Below are positions 50,801 to 63,549 of a DNA stretch of 64,000 nt, one piece after another; the stretch's first letter is position 1, and the number at the start of each line of letters is the position of its first letter. The notes under the pieces were generated by a model. That model was not told where the DNA came from. It saw only the letters and a list, made by a program, of their open reading frames with translations, and searched no databases. The DNA is from Casuarius casuarius. Lineage: Eukaryota > Chordata > Aves > Casuariiformes > Casuariidae. Made by a program: the position numbers and the translations under genes. The stretch is from the NCBI GenBank assembly GCA_003342895.1, contig PTFA01000537.1, positions 1-64,000 of the forward strand, in the 5' to 3' direction.

Positions 50801-52300
50801 AAAATGCTGTGGCTCTATGAAGGGCTAATATGTTTTGGACTTCAGTACAGTAGCATAAAGACGTAATAAAACTCCCAGACAAATCACATCATTATTTTGG
50901 TTCTTGTTCTGTAGGCAGTAGCCCAATGTTATTCTGGGTTATGGATGTAAGCAACACTAGAGGCAAGGGAGAAGACCACTTATATGCAAAAGTGCAGTGC
51001 TGGTACAGACTAGTCTTCATTCTGAGGCTCAGGTTAGAAAATGAAACAAGACATTCAACTGTTGCTTGTGACAAAAGTGTGAAGGAAACAAGCAGCTGTC
51101 AACTGCCTATCGCATGGGTGAATAAAGATAGCAGATGTTCTGCAAGAAAAAAAAGGGAGGAAGAGAGGAAAAAATCTCCTCTATGCAGGGCAGGTGCCAG
51201 CCTACAGTTTTGAACACGGTCAGTCTACTTCACCGTGTATATAGAAATGGAAGAGAAGAAACAGAATTACAGCACAAACTAAACATAAAGACATCTTTCG
51301 TCTCACCACCTTATGGACATAGAAAAGTATAAAAATACTCAAAGTAAGTCAGGAGTCCCTATTATTTTCTGCAGTATAAAACTTAAGCCCATGGAAGATG
51401 CAACGCTTCTGTCAAAGATCTTCTGAAGAGCATCTGGCTTTATTTCTCCATGAGAGAAGCAGCAGTCATAGATAGGATTGTATATGACTAAAATGAAGAG
51501 AAATATCCATATCTTCTCCATCTCTTTCTCTGACTGTGATTCCCTATTATAAGGTAGTTCTCAGCACTACCAGATGGCCACCAAAGTATAGAAGTTTCCG
51601 GGGGAAAACGGACTTAAATTTCCTAATGTCAGAACCATACAGAAAATAGGAAAGTTGCATTCATTAAATAGTTTGGGTCATATTTTACCTTGGAGATCAT
51701 TTTAATGCATTTTAATGAAAACTAAGGTGTCTGACAGGGTAGAAATTTGTTCTCTTCCAAAGCAAGTGTAGGGAAAATCTTGCATATCTCATTCAGCAAG
51801 TCACAGCCACAGGGACCATCCAAGGCATCCAGAAAAGAGTTATAAAATCCCACTGAGGACAAAATGTTGAAGAAGTAAAACAGCATAATAAATAATTCAC
51901 AGATGATCAAGGAGTTTAAGGGATGAGCAGAGACTGGATATTTGAAACTCAATATAGAAGTCCTGTGAACTACTTCAAGTCCTATAAGGTCTGTTCTTCC
52001 CTTTCCTGCAATTAACCCTGTTCTAAACCAACACAAAATGCTGTAAATGTTGATCTTTTTAGCACAAGAAATGGCATAACTTGCTCCCTTAGGAAAACAC
52101 GCTTAGTTTTAAAATTAAAATAACAAGTCCTTTCAGCACTAGGGAAAGGAGAGTGACCTCTGCTACGCAAGTCCAGGTCTTCTGTCTAGTCTGGCCTTTC
52201 CTTCTAGGACAGCAAAAAATACCCCAACCAACCAACCCACCCCTTTCCATCACACTTTCTCTTGTAAACAAACAAATGGTAGAGGCCAATTTAACCCACC
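47897..52300. other. Non-coding stretch, no recognised genes
   Basis: No open frame exceeds about 95 codons. A short repeated block lies at 50195-50240: GAATTGAACCATTT occurs twice, 32 bases apart, enclosing two copies of GTTCTATTT. A run of seven C lies near 48173. No mobile element is recognised. Confidence 0.55.
50195..50240 (+). repeat. Nested short direct repeats
   Basis: GAATTGAACCATTT at 50195-50208 and again at 50227-50240 flanks two tandem GTTCTATTT units. The arrangement looks like stepwise slippage. Confidence 0.85.
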
Positions 52301-52325
52301 GAACAGCAGCTCTCCCAGCAAGCCT

Positions 52326-52532
52326 CCCGCCCCTTCGGACAGCCGTACCTCAGCGCATGCTGGACTGAGGACTGCCACCGCGCTGCCCTGCTGCTGCCTC
52401 CTTTCGCAGGGAGATGCTCCTTGGCGCCTGCGGCTGCCGCGCGGGTGCATCAGCGGCTCCCGGGGCCCCGCGCTCTGCCGCGGTGCTGAGGGGCTGCCGG
52501 GCTCTCCGCCACCACGGGGGCAAAGCGCGGTT
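52326..52532. promoter_or_regulatory. CpG-island-like segment, possible promoter
   Basis: I count about 24 CpG pairs in the 250 bases around this segment, with high GC, in the middle of AT-rich sequence nearly devoid of CpG. It contains CCGCG and GCGCGG words. In vertebrates such unmethylated islands often mark promoters. On the minus strand GAG followed by GTACGG (splice boundary at plus position 52349) would make a good 5' splice site, so a first exon transcribed leftwards is conceivable. A 66-codon minus-strand frame (52250-52450) covers part of it but is not recognisable. Its length is near the lower limit for an island, and it could also be an isolated GC patch. Confidence 0.45.
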
Positions 52533-54367
52533 GCCTGAAAGCTAGCATCTCCCTAGGTGTTTACCAGCAAAGAGCTCGGGCCAAGCTTTCAAGTGCTGTT
52601 TCACAGCTTGGACATGCACGTTTTTCCCCATCAAAAATGACATTATTTCTCTTCCTTGAATAAATAAAACACTTCATATGTGAGTTAAAGACAAACATAT
52701 AAACTCTGGAACATTTTGTTCTTCCAGACAATGCAAGACAGCCACAACACTCAAAACGAGAGTAAGTAACAACATCAATCAGTAAATTATTTTCCCAGTT
52801 AAGGCAATTTTGTTACACAAGTTGATTTTGCCAGCACCATACCCATTTTTTAAGGTCTTACATATGCTTTCCTTTTCCTCCTCAAGAGCAATGCATTTTT
52901 AAGGGAAGAATTTTAGTCAGAGTGCAGTTGCTGTAATAATTTACTCTCTGATAAAGCAGGATTCAAGGTAGCACTAAGTCATGACCTCAGCCTTAGCAAG
53001 ACTCTGTAGCACAAGTCAAATCACAGCTTTGGGTCCCAGGGCCCATAAGTCATAAGGTCATAGAGGACCACTAGCTATTCAGCCATGTTAAATCCCAAAT
53101 TCTTTTAGAACTTGAATAAAATGATTTGCGGTCTTTGTACTTACTGCTCATTTTTTCCCTGTGTTCAATTAGGTCTTCTCCAGCCCTTCAGTATGAGGCG
53201 GATTTCTCTGATGAAATGCCACATTTTGGTAATTACTTCTGACTTTAAACTTTCTGTACTTCAGTTCCTGCCTATAAAAGAAATCAAGAAAGTTTTATCC
53301 CCCCATTTTGTAGGAATGTGTGATGTGGCAGTCGGTCTTCACAAACCAAACACACACAGACACACACTTTGATGAGCACACAGAGAAGATCCCATGAAAA
53401 TTAACAACTCTGAGAGGAGCCTAAGTAGCATACACTGACTACAGTCACATACTAATCAAACAGGATAAGGGAAGATACAGAATAGATGCTCTTGTTTGTG
53501 TCCCGAAACCAGGTGAATGATGAAGTAGATGATTTCAGGATATTCCTGAATTTGGTAACCTCTTGCTAGTGCACAATATACTCCACAGATCTATCTCGAG
53601 AGCATAGCAATGTCCTGGTGAAAATATTACATTTTTCTCTTGCAACTGCAGGTGATTCTTCCTACTAATACAGCTGACAGAACATGTCTGTATAACATGG
53701 AGCAATACAGCTTTTGGATACAAACATTCCCAGGAAGCTGATTTGAGAGCATAATTCCTGCTCGCCTACTCACTTCCCAGCTCTCTTTTTATGACTGCTG
53801 CAATAATCCCAAAGTATCACAATAAGGACACCACAAGAAGGTGCAGGATCTATACCTTTAGCATGTTGCTGTTTCAGATTGCAAAATATCAAGTTTTGCA
53901 GGCCCAGTGCACTCATCTACTATTTGAAGAGTTAAGGGCCTCTGAAAACTTCCTGCTGCCTATCTTATTGAGCAAAGTTCTCAGAAAAACGTAATTCTGA
54001 GTCCTGGTTTGGTGACTTCAGCCTGGTTTTGGTTGCCCTCAGCAACCTACTGTGGAGATAATTGCCAAAAGCTGCACAGCTTTGCTCAGTGGGGGGGACA
54101 GTCACTGCTATGACCTTGGCTAAACCTCTAGGGATCATAGAGAGATCACAGGTTAGGAGCTTGTGGATCAGATGGGCTCATGATACAGCCCTCCTCATGA
54201 GGGAGGGGAGCTGCCATTCGTTAGAAAGCCGTTTTGGGTTTCTATCTCTCTCTCACCTATTCTGGCAAGGAGATGATTCCAAAAACACAGCAATTTTTTT
54301 AATCATACTGACAGGTCAGTCATTTGAATCTGTGGCTGCATGCTCTTTCCTTCACCTTTCTGGGAGT

Positions 54368-54393
54368 ATTATCATGTATCATTATCATGTATC
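54368..54393 (+). repeat. Perfect 13-mer tandem duplication
   Basis: ATTATCATGTATC occurs twice in direct succession without mismatch, a likely recent slippage. Confidence 0.9.
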
Positions 54394-57300
54394 TTGACCA
54401 AAAGTCGGCTATGCCTTGCCTCATGAGTGCCAAAGTAATTTTTATTTACGTAAGAAACAACCTGTATTTGCAGTATTTACCAGCTATCCTCAGTGAATAC
54501 CAATGTCTTGGCCAGATTAGATATGGATGTTGCCAAAAGTGGCTTCAGTGGTCGGTATTTCTGTGGAAGTCATCTGGGAAATTTAACTGGCCTTTGTGTC
54601 AGGAAGAGTACAGAACACTTGAGGCCTTTGAAGCCCTCAGACAGACAAACTGATCACTGGAGAGACGCTATAAGGCTAAGAAATGGTCTGGAAGCACATG
54701 TGCAAAACATGAATGAGAGGAGTGCCTCCAGCTTTAACTTGGTAAGAAAGAAGAAATTGTGAGGAAGCACAAGAGGAAAACTGCTGACATTGCACTGTCA
54801 CAAAGAGCTAAAAGGCAGTCAGGGGTTACTGCTGCTCTGTCCTTCACGCCCATAGGCAGAGAAGTGACGAGCATGTACAGTGCAAGCTGTCCAAACCAAG
54901 CTGCTGCTAAAAGCACTCTGTAAGTCATAGGTCTTCGAGATGCACGAAATACTCTTAATGTGCAGTTTCCAGGGAAAACAGACAGTGAGGTAGAAATCAT
55001 TAATTTTAAGCTGTCTGTGCAGTGACATGTCTAACAGGCTTTATACATATTTAGAATAATGCAAAAATTATAGCACTCAAATTAGCATGAATGCATTTAG
55101 GAACTCTATAGTAACATAAATGATGAAGAGCTTACATTAAGGTTTTCCTCATATAGGAACCCTGGGAATTTAGCACCAAGGAAGCTGAGAGACATGGTCT
55201 GTAGTAGAGTTTCTATAACTTTAGGAAAAGCCCATGAAAATGCTGACTCGAGCACATGAGGCTGGTACACTTACACTGGGGAACCTGGGTCCTTCTACAG
55301 AACAGAAAGGAAAGCATGAACATTTTGCAAATCTTTTCTGTTTCCTGCTCTGACCTATATTACTTTTTATTAAAAACCCTTCTACCTAAACTTCTGTAGG
55401 GTCCGGGATGTAAGGATCCAACAGTCTTTAAGAAACAAACTTGATCTATCCCAAAAGGCATTTCAGGTTATTTCTCCTGATAGTCATAGTTGAATCATTC
55501 TTCAGATCAAGGGTACACTGAGCAGAATACCAAATAAAAAATAGCCTTGCTTCTTGAAAACATAGAATTTTCTTGTAGAATTATACAAATAACCTACAAG
55601 CATCTTCATAAACAAATGCAGATTTTTTGCAGTTTAAAGATTAGACAATTTAAGTTGGAAACAGCAAAGGAATTTTATAGTAGCATTTTAGCAAAAGACT
55701 AATAGAGTGAGTGAATTAATGTGAGTGTCTTGGCCTAAAAAGCCCAATTACTGCATCAAAGGAGAGAAAAAGCCAGCTGCAGGAGAGCCCCTAGGGCTCT
55801 ACTCAAGAGCTTAACTAACTATGACATCTCTTTATTAGCTTGAAAATATGGGTACCTGGAGAGTACCAGGAGAGCTCATTTTAGTAGTCTTACCTGCTAG
55901 CCCTTCACACTGTGTTTCTTGGCAAATAATCCACATTCAAAAGAAAATGTAACCAAATGAAACCTCTGGTATGCTCTCCCATAAGACCAAGTACAGACAA
56001 ATGTGTATAAAAACAGTGTGACTTCCTATTTTATGAAATAAATATGGCACATCAGAAGAGCCTATTTTCTGTGAAAACCTGCAAAGCTGCATTCAGCTAA
56101 TGGGAATGAAAAGATTCCTGCCAGCTAAAGTCCCAGTCGAGCGGCAACTCTCTGCAGGGGGCTGCATTTTACTGCAGCTGGGTTAGGAAGGTACTGTGCT
56201 TTCCTCTAGCTGAAGAAAAGCTGAAAATCATTGCAGCTCACTGTTCCAATCCAAAAACAACAAATAAAACAAAATTTCTTCTGCCTAATTAGGCAGTGAG
56301 CTGGATAACATCACAGTGCCAGGCATGAATGAAGACTTGGGCTCCTTCCTACAATAATCAGAGCACCTCAGGCTAATCTACCATTAAAACACATACCTAA
56401 ATTTTTAGCCTCCAGAGACTCCTCTTGAAGACAAGGCACTCAACTTTGTGTTCTGTGAGATTAGGCAAACCCACTAGATGGCTCAGCATCTTGCATGACT
56501 GAGGTCTTTTGAAGATGCGGAGCCCTGAAGCCATAGTACATGAGAGATTAGGAGGAGATAGTGAGAAAGAGCATTTAATCTGATTTTCCAAAAATAAGTC
56601 ACCCAAGAAACTCAGACTGCAGTCAGGTATGTTGTTCTTGTTTTGAGGCTGGGTGAAACGGTTGTAGCTCCTATCCAGCCCCAGGTACTTACTTGCAGCT
56701 GTTCTGCCAGATGCTATTGCTCGACTAAGCCTGCCAGTTTTGCTGCCTGTGTAGTGTTCCTCAGGGTAGGCTTCCTAACCCTGCTACTCCAAATGCATTA
56801 GCCAACCTGGAGCATTTTAACAGAACTGGGTGAGGGAGCAAAGGTACAGCTGAAACTGAAAAGCAAACCAAAACCCTGCTATTTTCATAACATGCAAACA
56901 GAAAAATCCGAAGTCATTGAAGAATAGATAATGTATCATCTGATTTGAATTAAAGCATCCGATCTGTGAACTAAATTCCATGAATTAATCAAAGGGATTT
57001 AAAACAGAAAATAAGTACCCATCCTTTTAACATCACAGCACGGCACTCTTTCTGTTCTGTTAAGTGCATCTAATTGCAGTCCAAGGCTAAACAGGCTTCT
57101 TCATCAATTTATACTTTATTTTTCAAAGCATGCTGAAGAGACAGAGAATGAACCAGAGAAGAGCAAAAGGCGTGCTGATTGATCCTCAAATCAGCACCCT
57201 TTAGCATTCACTGAGAAAAGGGGAGTTTGAAAGCAGATGAGGCATAGTGGAAGCTTGGTTCCTTGCTTCTTTTCCTAGAGATTTACATTATATTCTGAAC

Positions 57301-58849
57301 TGACAAGAACACGCTGGTAAAAATGAAGGGGCTCTTGTAAGCTGAGACAAAAATGGAAAAGCAATTTTAAGTATTTTCCATACTGCTTCAAAACATTTAA
57401 TTTCAAAAAAAGAACAAGAGAAACTTTCACCTTCAAGAGGACAAGAAAGCTGGGACAATTCCAGACTGCAGCCAGAACGGCTAAGGAGACAAAGGAGAAC
57501 AGCAAGAAGAAAGGATGCAAAAAAATTAACGATGATCCCAATATGTAATCTTTCCTTTAATGACATTTATTGGAAGCCCAGGTTGTCCAAGTTTGTTCTC
57601 ATTTTCAAGTGTCTTCTCCTTTATTAGTAATAGTGTCAGCCTTTTTTGAGTTAGAAAGTTTGCCGCTACAACTGCTTTGTTAAAGATAGTCCAAGAGAAA
57701 CTTCCCATCTGTTTACTTATTCTTTTTTATCTGAGTACGCCTATACTGCAGTTAAAGCCGTGACTATGGGACAATAGAGAAATTCCTCACCTAACTCTAA
57801 ATTAGCTACCTTGGATACTGGATATCTTATCATAAACACATAGAACTTAAAAGGGCTGGTTTAGCTGAACTGGTATGCCTCAGATACCGGTTTACTACAC
57901 TTACATACATTTCCCCTTATCTTAAGCAAGAAATATGGGTTTTTTTTCATTTTGAATTTGCCATTCAGGATCTGATCCAAACGTCTAGTTTGATTTTCTG
58001 TCTACATCAGCAGAAAACAGCCAGTGGGTCAGAAGACTGCAAGAACCTCAAATTAAGAAAGCAACATAACCTGCACGCCACTCACGCTACTCTCTCAGAC
58101 CAGTTTAAACTCTGAAGTATGGAGCTCCATAGACCTCCTGACATTTAACTAGGCTAATCATAACTGGAAACAAATTATTCCTCTTATAAATATCCGGCTC
58201 ATTTAAGGAGGAATATATGGCTTTAAATATTCATCTTTCAGATGGTTTCTTGTGGTAAGGAACTCCATGATTCATAAGGATGATAACACTTCAAAGTGTT
58301 AAAAAAAAAATCATCCTACAGAGAAAATACAGTGGCTCACCAGGGCCTCCTGAAAATGCAGCAAAGGTGTGCAACAGAGGTTTTAAATATCTGATCAAAG
58401 ATATTTAAGAGAAGTATGTATTACACAGGATATATAGGATCTAGTTTTCACTAGGTGTTGCATTATGTAAAGTCACACACCCACACAGAGGCTGCTGAAT
58501 ATTGTGAGCTAGACGTCTTAAGTAAGAATAAGTGTGCTGGCTTAAATGTGATCAGTAATAAACCTCTTATTAAATATCAAAAATGAGCACTTGAGTGCAA
58601 AATTTATTACAGCTTTGTAAAACTGAGTCCAAATCTGAAATGGACGTGATGAGTATTCTGAAATACTGAGGTGATTAAATCTTTCTTTGTTGATTAAATA
58701 TATGCCTATTCCTAAGATTGTGACCAAGGACTGCACAGGTTAGTGAATTAAGTTTCTATTCAGCTTCAAATCCTTTACTTCTATTCACATTCCTAACGAC
58801 TTCTTCTGAGCAAAACAATTGGAGAAAAACTACTGCTTCTTTTTTATGC

Positions 58850-59310
58850 ATATAAACTGAAAGTAAAGAATAAACTTTTATATAGAATTGTGATGCCCTC
58901 GAGCTTTATAAAACTTGTATCTCCTCCTTGGCCAGCAGCAGTTAAACTCAAGATCTTATCAAATTGGGAATTCAATTCATTTGTTCTTATAATCCAAAAA
59001 TACAAAATTCAGAAAAAAATTGATCTAACTTGCATTTCATTTATAAATATTTATCATGCAACATTCAATTTAATAATACATTATCTTTCCCTTTTGCATG
59101 TATTTTTTATTTAATTTTTTGTTTTATTCAATTTTTAGCTAATGCTTTTATTGTTTATCCATTCTTTCAAAATAAGACATATTTCCTCCATCAATTTCAT
59201 TGAATATGTTTGATCGCATTCAAATATTTCCCTCCAGGTCTTGTCTGATTTTTTAAAATATTTGTTTTAAATACACATATGTTAGGAGGAATTAGAAAAG
59301 AGAAAAATAA
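58850..59310. other. AT-rich block
   Basis: A long run of A/T-dominated sequence with repeated TTTAT, ATTTTT and AATAA words. Blocks like this can serve as matrix-attachment or late-replicating segments, but nothing in the sequence proves such a role. Its open frames are short. Confidence 0.5.
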
Positions 59311-59909
59311 ATACAATTTTGATTTTTTTCTCCTCAAAGAATGCTATGTAGACTGAATACTAGCATTAGCAGTTTAGTGCATGATGTGTCCTAGATATGC
59401 CTATATTCACATACACGCTTAATCATATTTAAAAAATGGAAATCACCTAGACATGAATGCTTAGTTTATTGAGGAGGCCCTGAAAACAAAACAGTCTTTT
59501 CCTCCAGGAGAGGAGGGGCAGCGGTAGCACAGCTTTCTCCCCCCCATAAACTCTGTCCTGTAGTGCTTCATGAGGGGGTTAAGCCAATGTGCAACGTGGC
59601 AAAGCACTTGGCTGGATGGGGGCACAGTATCCCGACACACAGCTCTCGCCAGGGAAGGAAAGAGGAATAAGGGATTTGGATGGCTCGAGGGGTTCCTGAG
59701 GCTTTACAACTCTATAGTGGGAATTTTTTATTGGCCCTCTTCTCCTGCTTTATGCCAGATAAACGCAGAGCATCCTTGAGAATGATTTTGCAAGCATTTA
59801 GTATTGCAGTTATCAAGCATTAGCAAAAGGTCTACTTTGCATTGTTCTGAAGGAGCCTGCTCCAAGGGGGCCATGCTCTTCTGGGTTATTATAACAAATT
59901 ACAGAAGTT

Positions 59910-60142
59910 CTGCAAATGCAGGCCCCGACTGTGCCTTAATCCTCTTAGTGGCCCTTTGCTGGACCCTCTCCGGTTTGTCAATAGCTCTGGTCCCAGGGGC
60001 CCCAAACTGCCTATAATACTCCGGATCTGGCTTCACAGATGTGCAGAAGGGAGTCATCACTTCCCCGGGCCTGCAGGCTACCATCGTGATACTGCAGCCT
60101 CCTGCGCAGCTAGCCTTCTCCCCTGCAACGGCACGCTGCCAA
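59910..60142 (-). mobile_element. CR1 LINE fragment, C-terminal reverse transcriptase region
   Basis: On the minus strand a 59899-60147 open frame (82 codons) matches the CR1 block where the polymerase thumb ends. From about 60048 down to 59940 it contains P-E-Y, then F-G-A-P, then D-K-P-E-R-V-Q-Q-R-A-T-K-R-I-K. The part before it (60142 to 60060) corresponds to the region that usually carries A-L-A-A-K-K-A-N but is degenerate. Neither the 5' part nor the 3' tail is present. It lies about 280 bases before the CpG-rich segment at 60423. Confidence 0.85.
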
Positions 60143-60422
60143 CACAAAAAAAAGCCTGCATAGTCGTCTTCTTTCCAAATTATATCTATTTATTTTATTG
60201 CTATGTGCAATAAACAGCTCCAGCTGCTTTTAAGCCTCTACAGCCTTAGAGAAGAGAACGACACCAGCAGAGAAGAAAAGTCGTGTGCGCACCTCATTTA
60301 CAAGGAAATTAAAGGGTGTGGATAAATCTCGCCATTTTGTCTTTGTTAACCACGTTAAATCCTTCCCTCCCGATCACTTGTTGGGACAAGACGTGAGATC
60401 CACCTGCCACCCCCTCCCCTAC

Positions 60423-60665
60423 CGCCAGGCCCCCTACGGCGACAAGTGGAGAGGGGGTCGTTAGGAGACATAACAGACGAAAACGGGCTCCAGTGGGCAC
60501 CGGCCACGCTGCTGGGACACGCGGTGAAACAAGGTGCTGCTTTGCCTCGCCGAAGGCTCCCGGGCAGCCGGCAGCCCCGCGCGAGGTGAGGAGCCGGGCG
60601 AGGCGGGGGCCGGGCTCAGGGCGACCCACAGCCCCGGCCCTGGCTGCGGCCCTTCTACAGGCCGA
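60423..60665. promoter_or_regulatory. CpG island, candidate promoter or first exon
   Basis: CpG pairs are dense: I count 28 from 60361 to 60720, nine of them in 60541-60600, in otherwise CpG-poor DNA. GC content is high and words such as GCGCGAG, GGCGGGGGCC and CCCCGGCCC occur. On the plus strand GCGCGAG at 60579-60585 is followed by GTGAGG at 60586, a near-consensus 5' splice site. A first exon ending at 60585 and transcribed rightwards is therefore possible. The GGCGGGGGCC word (about 60602) would be an Sp1-type site on either strand. No TATA box is evident. The long minus-strand frame through it (60309-60701, 130 codons) is explained by stop-poor composition. Confidence 0.5.
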
Positions 60666-60719
60666 ATTAAGAGGGTTTGCTGTCAGCAGGCGTAAAGTCA
60701 TCCAATGTCATTTCCACCC

Positions 60720-63400
60720 AGCGTAATGCCACAGCTTCACCAGATGGATGTTACAGGACCTGTGGTCTACGTGAGAATTGAGGTCATCGGTCTTCAGACT
60801 ACATGTCTGTTCACGTACAGCTATAGATCTGCTGAAGGGAATTTACTACATCTTTTCCCTACCGTATTTGCATTTTTCTCACTCGTTAAGCTTTGTGGCC
60901 TTAATATGGAAGTCGAGTGGAAATCATATGGCTGTTTCCCAGTCCCATGGGCAGAGAAACCATGGACGCTGCAAAGCACAGAAAGCCTGCTGTGGTTTTC
61001 TCTCGTGCGGGCGGGACATTACAGGTTTTGCTGGGGTTCTTTGCTGTTGCTTTGGGGGGGTTTCCTTCAGGCAATGAAGCAGAAGATTATCTCAACCTAA
61101 TGCTGTTTTCCAAAAAACTGGTAAACGGGAATCATTTGGGCTGTTCTCGTATGCACCTGCCCTCTCACACGCACACTGCCAGCTCCGCGCTGCGTGTCGT
61201 GGGGCCTCTGGTGCAATTTTTGCCCCAGGAATTACAAAAGCAGGCTGAGGTACTCTTTCAGTGAAACGCTCTGTCTTCTGTCATTTACATAGTACAGCGT
61301 TCTCCCTTTTTGGCTAAGGTAGTGACACAGATGAGGACATGAAATAAGGTTCTGAAGTTTAATTAGTGTCGTTAGAAAATTGGATAGAAAAGCAATTTAG
61401 GCTGCTGCTGCTGAGGGAAAAAACCCTTGACGACAGCAGAGAATTGGAGTCATAATGTACTATTCACATACAACTAATCTCCCTATCTCTGAACTGACAA
61501 AGATGTTTTTTCAGTAATTTGAACACCAGCTGGCTTTTGCCATTTTTTTGAATAATCCGAACACTTGTAATGCAATTCTTATTATGTCTGTTTATATCTC
61601 CATTGCAGCTACGAAAAGTTTCACTGTGAATTGATAGCAACTTTCTCAACCCGGAGTAAGTCTAATGTGTCATTCATATTTTTTTGCTTGAAGTATTGTC
61701 TGCAACTCTTCAATGAGGTACCCAGAAGTCAACTAAAAATTTAAACTTGACACTGAACTCTTCAGTGTGGGTTCAATTCATTGCTCATCTACAGATTCTC
61801 TGTGCACCCATGAGCAAGCTTAGACCATGCTCAGACCCCCCCAGCTGGGACTTTTAAGAGGTGAAAAGCAGATTAACCACTCTCAAGCATCATCTGCTCC
61901 TCAAAGGTGCCTAAAATCAATCAAACCTAAGTTTTGTTGCAATTCAGAAATACTTTACCTGTCATCAGATCATATTCTACTCAGTTAACTAGCACTTAAA
62001 GAGTTCACTTAAAAATAAAAGAAGGGAGTGAAGGAGCCTTTCCAAAGTGGTTTAGTGGTGAGAGACTTTCAGAGGAAACAGGCGATGAGGGATCCAGATC
62101 CCCTCCGGCGGGCTTGACAGTACCCAGGCGTGTGTTTCCTCATCAGAGTGAAGGCAGAGAAGCACCAGTGCACAGCCAGAAATGCAGGATCCCTTACTCT
62201 GTCATCTGGTAAGGAGAATAGGGAGCAAACTTGGTTTCTGATCCCCGGGAGAACCGTGTGTATGTTTTCCACTTAAGAGCTGATGAGCACCGAGGGCAGG
62301 GGACAGGGCTCGAGGCGCTCGTCCCATCGAGTGGCAAAATCAGATTTCCCCTCTCCTTGCTGCTCCAGTCCTGCAGGCCTTTCTGCCGCGGCCTGGCTCT
62401 GCAGAGAGCTGCCCTACCTTGGGCTACTTTGCTGCTGTAAAGTGGGAGCAGTGGGCTTAAATCCTTGCAGACTGATGAGGGTCCATCTCGTGCTTTATTG
62501 TTTCAGTGCGAGCATCGTAACCACAAAAATATTGTGCAGAAGAAATTGTTCTCTCCTCTACAAGCCTCTCCGGTACAGACAAAAGAGGTCTTAAATTCTG
62601 AGTCCCACGCTCTGAATCAGATGCACCGAATGTCTATGTGGTAAATCTTTGCTGACAGCACCCCACTTACGGGCGAGGGAATATATGTGGGAAGTGCAGT
62701 TCTGCTACAGTAGTGCCTCTGCAGCCGCTGGAAAGAGGCAGTCTGCAAATTCAGGTAGACTTGATTGTTCTTCAGTCCCACGCGGTCCGTCCCATTGCAA
62801 AATATTTCCCTGCCTTCTCAGTTTTGCCGAGTATTGCTGCATCAAAGATCTTAAAACTGCTGTTTTTGCCATATATGTTGTTGGTACACCTAAAATATCT
62901 TATTTCACACATGGCCAGATTTTTCTCTTTTTTTGCTAATCCCACCGTGAATACTAAAGCTTGTTCAGAGAAATCTGTCTCAGCCTGCCAGACAAGCGTG
63001 GCTAGACAAACTGTTTTTTTAATTTTCTTTACTACTTTTTTAGTTTGACAACCATTTGGTCAGTGGGAATGATGACCGAATTCAGTGAATAGTTTTTGCC
63101 AAAGGAAAAAGCAAGGAAGAAATTTCCAGGATGGCAAAACAATTAATTTACCCTTTCCGTAACAGAATGTTCAAATGTTTAGGCTATAGCTACACAAAGA
63201 AATGTAGATGAGGAAGAGACAGTTGCATCAGTGGTGCTGCTGTCTTTTACACAGTATGGCCCTTAGTTCATCTAAGATTCAGAAAAAAATGGAAATTCTG
63301 GGTCCTTCTCTGCCTGGCTGAATGCAGAGGTTTGAGCTGAGAACTGCACTTCTTGAGAGAACAGCCAAAGCGCTCATTAAAAAAGGTTGTTTGGTTTACC
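60720..63400. other. Non-coding stretch beyond the CpG island
   Basis: Several overlapping plus-strand frames of about 100-130 codons lie at 60705-61264 and about 62230-63048. They overlap in all phases and show no domain, so I do not call genes. If a transcript starts in the CpG island at 60.4-60.7 kb, its downstream exons could lie here or beyond the window. No repeat was recognised. Confidence 0.45.
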
Positions 63401-63415
63401 CCTTTAATCAAGTCC

Positions 63416-63423
63416 TATAAATA
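63416..63423 (+). promoter_or_regulatory. TATA-like motif near the right edge
   Basis: TATAAATA at 63416-63423 is a good TATA-box match. A start 25-32 bases downstream would fall near 63446. Downstream, an ATG at about 63502 opens a 13-codon frame, and CAGAG followed by GTACTT near 63529 could be a weak splice donor. TATAAATA is common by chance in AT-rich DNA, so this is a weak call. Confidence 0.2.
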
Positions 63424-63549
63424 CTTGTCTTATAGCTATTTGTACATCCCTAGAGATGCAGCTGTGAACTGAGAGCTGCAGGAGACAGGCAGGGACGTGC
63501 CATGCAGCGCCGTTTTAAAAACACCAGAGGTACTTTGGCGTGAGCTCGT

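Larger units (their letters stand above)
52540..59900. other. Non-coding stretch, no recognised genes
   Basis: Open frames reach about 111 codons (54062-54397, plus) without domains. A perfect 13-mer tandem duplication lies at 54368-54393 and a CA/GA microsatellite at about 53353-53368. A segment at about 58095-58300 weakly resembles LINE 3' debris but not enough to call. The part at about 58850-59310 is very AT-rich (47 of 60 bases are A or T in 59041-59100). Confidence 0.5.

Noticed and set aside
58095..58300. Possible LINE 3' debris similar to 45800-46090
   Set aside because: Only a GGTAAGGAACTCC-like word is shared, which is not enough to call a repeat.
60309..60701. 130-codon minus-strand frame through the CpG island
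   Set aside because: It is rich in A, G, R and P as any frame in such GC-rich DNA would be. No domain is visible.
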